Positions 5,544 through 5,617 of a stretch of 5,617 nucleotides of DNA are shown piece after piece. A program made the translations under genes and the position numbers. Within the stretch, counting starts at the first letter, position 1. Every line of letters begins with the position of its first letter. Below the pieces are notes generated by a model, which saw only the letters and a list, made by a program, of their open reading frames with translations, did not search any database and was not told the DNA's origin. This DNA is from an uncultured Planctomycetaceae bacterium (GTDB lineage: Bacteria > Planctomycetota > Planctomycetia > Pirellulales > UBA1268): NCBI GenBank assembly GCA_903949225.1, contig CAJAYZ010000147.1, positions 1 to 5,617 of the forward strand. The letters run 5' to 3'.

Positions 5544-5617
5544 CAACGTCTGGTTGGCACTCACGCTTTCCAAGCACCGCTTCCACGAGGCGAGTGCGGC
5601 GTGGATGCAATCGCTCC
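5527..5617 (+). CDS. vapC: VapC-type PIN-domain toxin, 5' part only (runs off the window)
   Basis: The first 30 codons of an open frame read MMLADSNVWLALTLSKHRFH and onward to the window end. LADSNVWLAL is the opening strand and helix of a PIN-domain ribonuclease, with D5 as the first metal-binding acidic residue, and SKHRFHEAS is the usual following segment where the histidines precede the second helix. VapC toxins cleave specific RNAs such as tRNA and are held inactive by VapB. Two adjacent ATGs (5527 and 5530) are possible starts; both lie inside the vapB reading frame in a +1 register, with GGTGGA just upstream. Full length, typically 130-150 residues, cannot be seen here. Confidence 0.83.
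   Translation, partial: MMLADSNVWLALTLSKHRFHEASAAWMQSL

Overview
GC-rich bacterial chromosome segment with five genes and one partial gene, packed tightly on both strands. The organism cannot be fixed from the sequence alone. High GC, erratic Shine-Dalgarno sites, a VapBC module of this type and a regulatory-domain glutaminase together suggest a planctomycete or similar environmental bacterium; this is inference only.

Layout: (1) 185-2041, + strand: a three-part protein with an N-terminal serine-type glutaminase (GlsA family), a STAS domain and a C-terminal cyclic-nucleotide-binding domain. (2) 2060-2932, - strand, convergent with the glutaminase and separated by 18 bases that fold into a hairpin: an MBL-fold metallo-hydrolase with all expected metal ligands. 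(3) 3087-4112, - strand: a GlpQ-type glycerophosphodiester phosphodiesterase with a signal peptide. (4) 4113-4289: divergent control region with a bulged hairpin, a tandem 7-mer repeat and a near-perfect 21-bp dyad. (5) 4290-5144, + strand: a class 3 lipase with intact Ser-Asp-His triad. (6) 5211-5617, + strand: a VapB-type ribbon-helix-helix antitoxin overlapping a PIN-domain VapC toxin that runs off the window.

How the parts may work together: the divergent lipase and GlpQ fit successive steps of glycerolipid breakdown (deacylation, then hydrolysis of the glycerophosphodiester to glycerol 3-phosphate plus alcohol), though their predicted compartments differ. The glutaminase would make glutamate and ammonia under control of a bound nucleotide. 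Whether the convergent MBL hydrolase acts on that nucleotide is open. The toxin-antitoxin pair is a separate accessory unit with its own recognisable promoter, which may give a leaderless antitoxin mRNA.

No stretch longer than 300 bases lacks a gene. I saw no tRNA, rRNA, insertion sequence or CRISPR array. No clearly new multi-gene system is present; the most unusual items are the glutaminase with two regulatory domains and the structured lipase/glpQ control region.
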